Shown here: one piece after another, positions 24,660 to 26,552 of the stretch
How the letters are laid out: each line of letters starts with the position of its first letter
Numbering within the stretch: position 1 is the stretch's first letter
Source: a virus
Virus record (IMG/VR): IMGVR_UViG_3300021379_000903
Span: 1 to 26,552 of that record
Strand: one strand, 5' to 3'
Length of the DNA stretch: 26,552 bases
Translations under genes and position numbers: made by a program
The notes under the pieces: model-generated
What the model saw: the letters and a program-made list of their open reading frames with translations, nothing else
What the model was told of the DNA's origin: nothing
Database searches by the model: none

Positions 24660-24950
24660 TTAACAGTATGAATTAATTCTTTCCATATCCTCTTTGATTT
24701 TTGCAGTCTCTTTGGCAAAGTAGTCAGACTCAGGATATTTAAAGCCTAACCAAAGCATATCGATGTTGATTGGACCTGCTCCACCAATCTCGTTCTCAAT
24801 GTACTCACAGAACGCGTAGAGCTCGTCTGACTCATTGATGTATAAACTCTCTTCGATGTAATAATAACCCTCTAGAAAGCTTCCAGTTTGCTTAGCCCCC
24901 ATCAAAAGGAGGTCTTTGTTCCTTGAACTTAGATATTTGATATTTTCCAT
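24660..24950 (-). CDS. 96-aa phage hypothetical protein
   Basis: First gene of the minus-strand cassette. Residues about 43-75 (DELYAFCEYIENEIGGAG followed by PINIDMLWLGF) resemble a recurring small phage protein with an F-C-x-x-I ... IGGA ... NID-x-LW pattern. I know no function for it. There is no signal peptide or membrane segment. An AAGGAA sequence lies five bases upstream of the ATG at 24950, a moderate Shine-Dalgarno site. Its promoter must lie in the divergent region 24951-25117. One base separates its stop from the zinc-finger gene. An early host-takeover or nucleotide-metabolism role is only a guess from strand and location. Confidence 0.7.
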   Translation of the reverse strand: MENIKYLSSRNKDLLLMGAKQTGSFLEGYYYIEESLYINESDELYAFCEYIENEIGGAGPINIDMLWLGFKYPESDYFAKETAKIKEDMERINSYC

Positions 24951-25117
24951 ATATTCCTTTGTTTAATTACAGTACTAATATAATAAAAATATCTGACATG
25001 TGAAACTTTTTTTGCAATTATTTTGCATTTTTTTGCAAAAAAGTTATTAACATATTATGAAGAAACAAATCTAAATTCAGATATATAATATGTATAATAA
25101 ACAAAAGTACAATTGAC
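24951..25117. promoter_or_regulatory. Divergent AT-rich control region
   Basis: This 167-bp gap separates the minus-strand cassette from the plus-strand replication block, so it must drive both. It is extremely AT-rich. It holds three spaced TTTTGCA boxes (25010-25037) and two TATAAT hexamers on the plus strand (25084-25089 and 25093-25098). It also has a TATTATATTAG stretch on the minus strand, at about 24975-24985. No confident -35 element or TAnnTTTG Bacteroidetes box could be placed. Confidence 0.55.
25007..25042. promoter_or_regulatory. Three helically phased TTTTGCA boxes
   Basis: TTTTGCA occurs with its G at 25014, 25025 and 25035, spaced by 11 and 10 bp, about one DNA turn. The third lies inside a perfect 14-bp palindrome, TTTTTTGCAAAAAA (25029-25042). 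Phased T-tracts of this kind bend DNA and could form an operator or origin-type site. Function is inferred. Confidence 0.55.
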
Positions 25118-25312
25118 ATGTTGATAACAGCGGACTACTTCCGTCTCAATGAGATCCTCAAACAAATGGTGGAAGCCAACGCAATCACTTCGCAAGAACG
25201 TGAGGAGTTGCTACACAAATCAGGGCTGATTAAGCAAGAGGACGGGACCTGGAAGGAATTACCCCAGGACAGAAGACAAGGATATAATCCAGCTTATTTG
25301 ACACTAGATTGA
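25118..25312 (+). CDS. 64-aa unknown protein upstream of gp32
   Basis: An open frame of 64 codons from ATG 25118 to TGA 25312. The product is mostly helical and charged (YFRLNEILKQMVEANAITSQ) with a C-terminal stretch EDGTWKELPQDRRQGYN. Codon use is richer in G and C (CGT, CTC, GAG) than the virion genes, so it may have arrived separately. There is no Shine-Dalgarno sequence, as for its plus-strand neighbours. It is the first gene after the divergent control region and lies 87 bases before gp32. I do not recognise the family. A small regulator of replication or transcription is possible. Confidence 0.6.
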   Translation: MLITADYFRLNEILKQMVEANAITSQEREELLHKSGLIKQEDGTWKELPQDRRQGYNPAYLTLD

Positions 25313-25399
25313 AACTATTGATTATTGTACAACTATAAGGTATTGAAAGAACATTAAAGTAATTTCAGGTAATTAACATTTTAAACAATTTTAAGTATT
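25313..25399 (+). promoter_or_regulatory. AU-rich leader of gp32
   Basis: The 87-bp leader is almost free of G and C in its last 40 bases (AATTAACATTTTAAACAATTTTAAG). T4 gp32 represses its own translation by binding an unstructured AU-rich leader next to a pseudoknot. The base composition here would suit similar control, but I could not place a pseudoknot. Confidence 0.3.
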
Positions 25400-26326
25400 A
25401 TGAGTGATTCATTTGACATTTTTAATCTTGGCGTAGAAGACGTAGAAACGCATCAGCCAGAAAAGACAACGGTAAACGAAGTCTACAAACCAACTGCCGA
25501 TGACGGCAAAGACGGCACGTACAAAGCCCTAATTAGATTTGTACCTAACCCAGAGAATCCAAGAAAATCTCTGATTCAAAAGTACGTACACTGGTTAACT
25601 AACTCTAATGGAGATGGAAAACTAGTGGACTCTCCACAAACTATTGGCGAGCACTGTCCAATTGCAGATGTATTCTGGAAATTGAGAAAGTCAGATTCAG
25701 CAGTAGACAGAAAGTCTTCTGAGAAGCTAAAGAGACGCCAACAGTATTATTCCCTAATTAAGATTATTAAAGATCCACAGAATCCAGATCTTGAAGGCAC
25801 TTACAAAGTATTCAAGTTTGGTTACAAGATCAAAGAGAAAATCGATTCAGAGTTGAAGCCTGATTTCGGTGAGCCAACACAAGTATTCGACCTTTTCGAA
25901 GGTAAGAACTTTGAATTGGTTATCACAAGACAAGGTGAGTACAACAACTACGATAAGTCTAAGTTCTCTGCTAACAAATCTGCGATTGTAATGGGAGACG
26001 CTCCAGCGGAAAGATCTCAAGAGACTATGACCGCTATCAAGACAGAATTAGAAACTGCTCCTTCTCTTGCGACTTATGACTATAAGCCATGGGACGAAGA
26101 CACAAGAGCATTCGTAAATAACGTTCTAAGAATGTATCTAAATCCAGGTGACTCTATCGCTGAAGTAACTGCAACACCAGCTACTAAAGCAGCTCCAAAA
26201 GCAGAGCCAACGCCAGCTAAAGAGCCTGTAGTTGCAGCCGCGCCAGCGAAAGCAGCTACTGAAGCAGCAGCTCCGGCAAACACGGACGATGATTTAGACT
26301 CTTTCTTGAATGACCTCAACCTCTAA
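25400..26326 (+). CDS. 32: Single-stranded DNA-binding protein, gp32-like
   Basis: A 308-aa helix-destabilising protein for replication, recombination and repair (T4 gp32 has 301 aa). Landmarks in order: an N-terminal region for self-interaction, the OB-fold start YKALIRFVPNPENPRKSLIQ, H64 and C86 (GEHCPIAD), the basic DRKSSEKLKRR segment, and YSLIKIIKDPQNP ... KVFKFGYKIKEKI, which corresponds to the LVVKDP ... VFKYRFGKKI core of the family. The C-terminus is a long Ala/Pro/Lys linker (about 255-293) followed by the acidic partner-binding tail DDDLDSFLNDLNL. Of the four T4 zinc ligands (H64, C77, C87, C90), only the first and third equivalents remain. The stop overlaps the next gene by 17 bp. 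Confidence 0.92.
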   Translation: MSDSFDIFNLGVEDVETHQPEKTTVNEVYKPTADDGKDGTYKALIRFVPNPENPRKSLIQKYVHWLTNSNGDGKLVDSPQTIGEHCPIADVFWKLRKSDSAVDRKSSEKLKRRQQYYSLIKIIKDPQNPDLEGTYKVFKFGYKIKEKIDSELKPDFGEPTQVFDLFEGKNFELVITRQGEYNNYDKSKFSANKSAIVMGDAPAERSQETMTAIKTELETAPSLATYDYKPWDEDTRAFVNNVLRMYLNPGDSIAEVTATPATKAAPKAEPTPAKEPVVAAAPAKAATEAAAPANTDDDLDSFLNDLNL

Positions 26327-26552
26327 CATACAGTTAACTGAGGAGCTTAAGAGTAGAATTAAAGTCGCACTAAAACAAGTTTGTGTAGAACACCACACTA
26401 CTCCTAACAAGCAACTACTTAAAGACATGCCAGGGCGTATAACCCTGGCGTGTCCTTATTGTGGTGATTCCCATACAGATGATACCAAGAAGAGAGGTAA
26501 CATGTATTGGGACACTTTACAGTATCATTGCTACAACTGTTCGCACCACACC
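26310..26552 (+). CDS. Zinc-finger protein, primase-like N-terminus (partial)
   Basis: The frame opens at ATG 26310, inside the end of gp32, and is still open at the window edge (81 codons). Residues about 49-78 contain CPYCGDSHTDDTKKRGNMYW and then YHCYNC, a C-x2-C ... C-x2-C zinc ribbon of the kind found at the N-terminus of DNA primases and related phage replication proteins. Overlap with gp32 suggests coupled expression, which fits a replication role. The catalytic part is missing, so a different zinc-ribbon replication or transcription factor remains possible. Confidence 0.68.
   Translation, partial: MTSTSNIQLTEELKSRIKVALKQVCVEHHTTPNKQLLKDMPGRITLACPYCGDSHTDDTKKRGNMYWDTLQYHCYNCSHHT
26429..26449 (+). 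other. Perfect 7-bp hairpin within the primase-like gene
   Basis: GCCAGGG and CCCTGGC are separated by a 7-base loop (CGTATAA). The stem lies inside the coding region about 100 bases after gp32 ends. It has no T-run after it. It may be an RNA processing or attenuation structure, or chance. Confidence 0.35.

Noticed and set aside
24659-24718. N-terminal extension of the zinc-finger protein to 69 residues
   Set aside because: The extra 20 residues lie inside the neighbouring 96-aa gene. The internal ATG at 24658 directly follows that gene's stop and starts right before the first CxxC.
25113-25118. TTGACA as a -35 promoter element
   Set aside because: It overlaps the ATG of the 64-aa gene, and no -10 element sits at the right distance outside coding sequence. 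Most likely chance.
1-26552. Diversity-generating retroelement, CRISPR array, tRNA or transposon
   Set aside because: The variable-looking fibre genes prompted a check, but I saw no reverse transcriptase, template/variable repeat pair, regularly spaced repeats, cloverleaf or transposase.

Overview
The window looks like part of a large, low-GC, T4-type contractile-tail phage genome that infects a member of the Bacteroidetes, probably a marine or flavobacterial-type host. The T4-type call rests on a gp32-like single-strand DNA-binding protein, a small head protein with a T4-style capsid-targeting start and gp21-type cleavage sites, a tail-tube-fold protein, a gp7/P2-gpI-like baseplate protein and a RuvC-type resolvase. 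The host call rests on three things: most starts have no Shine-Dalgarno sequence but an A-rich leader, a BACON-type domain sits in a virion protein, and Thr-rich linkers join surface modules. No phage or host name can be given from sequence alone.

Layout. Positions 1-23166 hold a tightly packed plus-strand late block of virion genes: the tail of an unknown basic protein, a 921-aa baseplate-like protein, a 185-aa fibre-like protein, 646-aa and 1233-aa structural proteins, a giant 2740-aa protein, a 715-aa collagen-like fibre, a 269-aa membrane-anchored coiled-coil protein (spanin-like), a 694-aa structural protein and a 183-aa tail-tube-fold protein. Gaps are 1-26 bp or small overlaps, except for one 64-bp gap before the giant gene that holds a perfect hairpin. 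Positions 23181-24225 hold a probable ejected internal head protein and the resolvase. Positions 24341-24950 hold a minus-strand cassette of three small genes. One of them is only 50 codons long but has a perfect Shine-Dalgarno sequence. A divergent AT-rich control region (24951-25117) with three TTTTGCA boxes spaced by one helical turn leads into a plus-strand replication block: a 64-aa unknown, gp32, and the start of a zinc-finger, primase-like protein cut by the window end.

How the parts work together. The first block builds the baseplate, tail fibres and adhesion apparatus. The giant protein and the collagen-like fibre share Thr linkers and a small Cys-bounded module, which suggests swappable host-recognition parts mounted on conserved virion scaffolds. 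The head protein may be cleaved during head maturation to leave a 55-aa glycine-zipper peptide that could travel with the DNA into the host membrane. The resolvase, gp32 and the primase-like protein serve DNA recombination, replication and packaging. I saw no tRNA, rRNA, CRISPR array, insertion sequence, integrase or reverse transcriptase.
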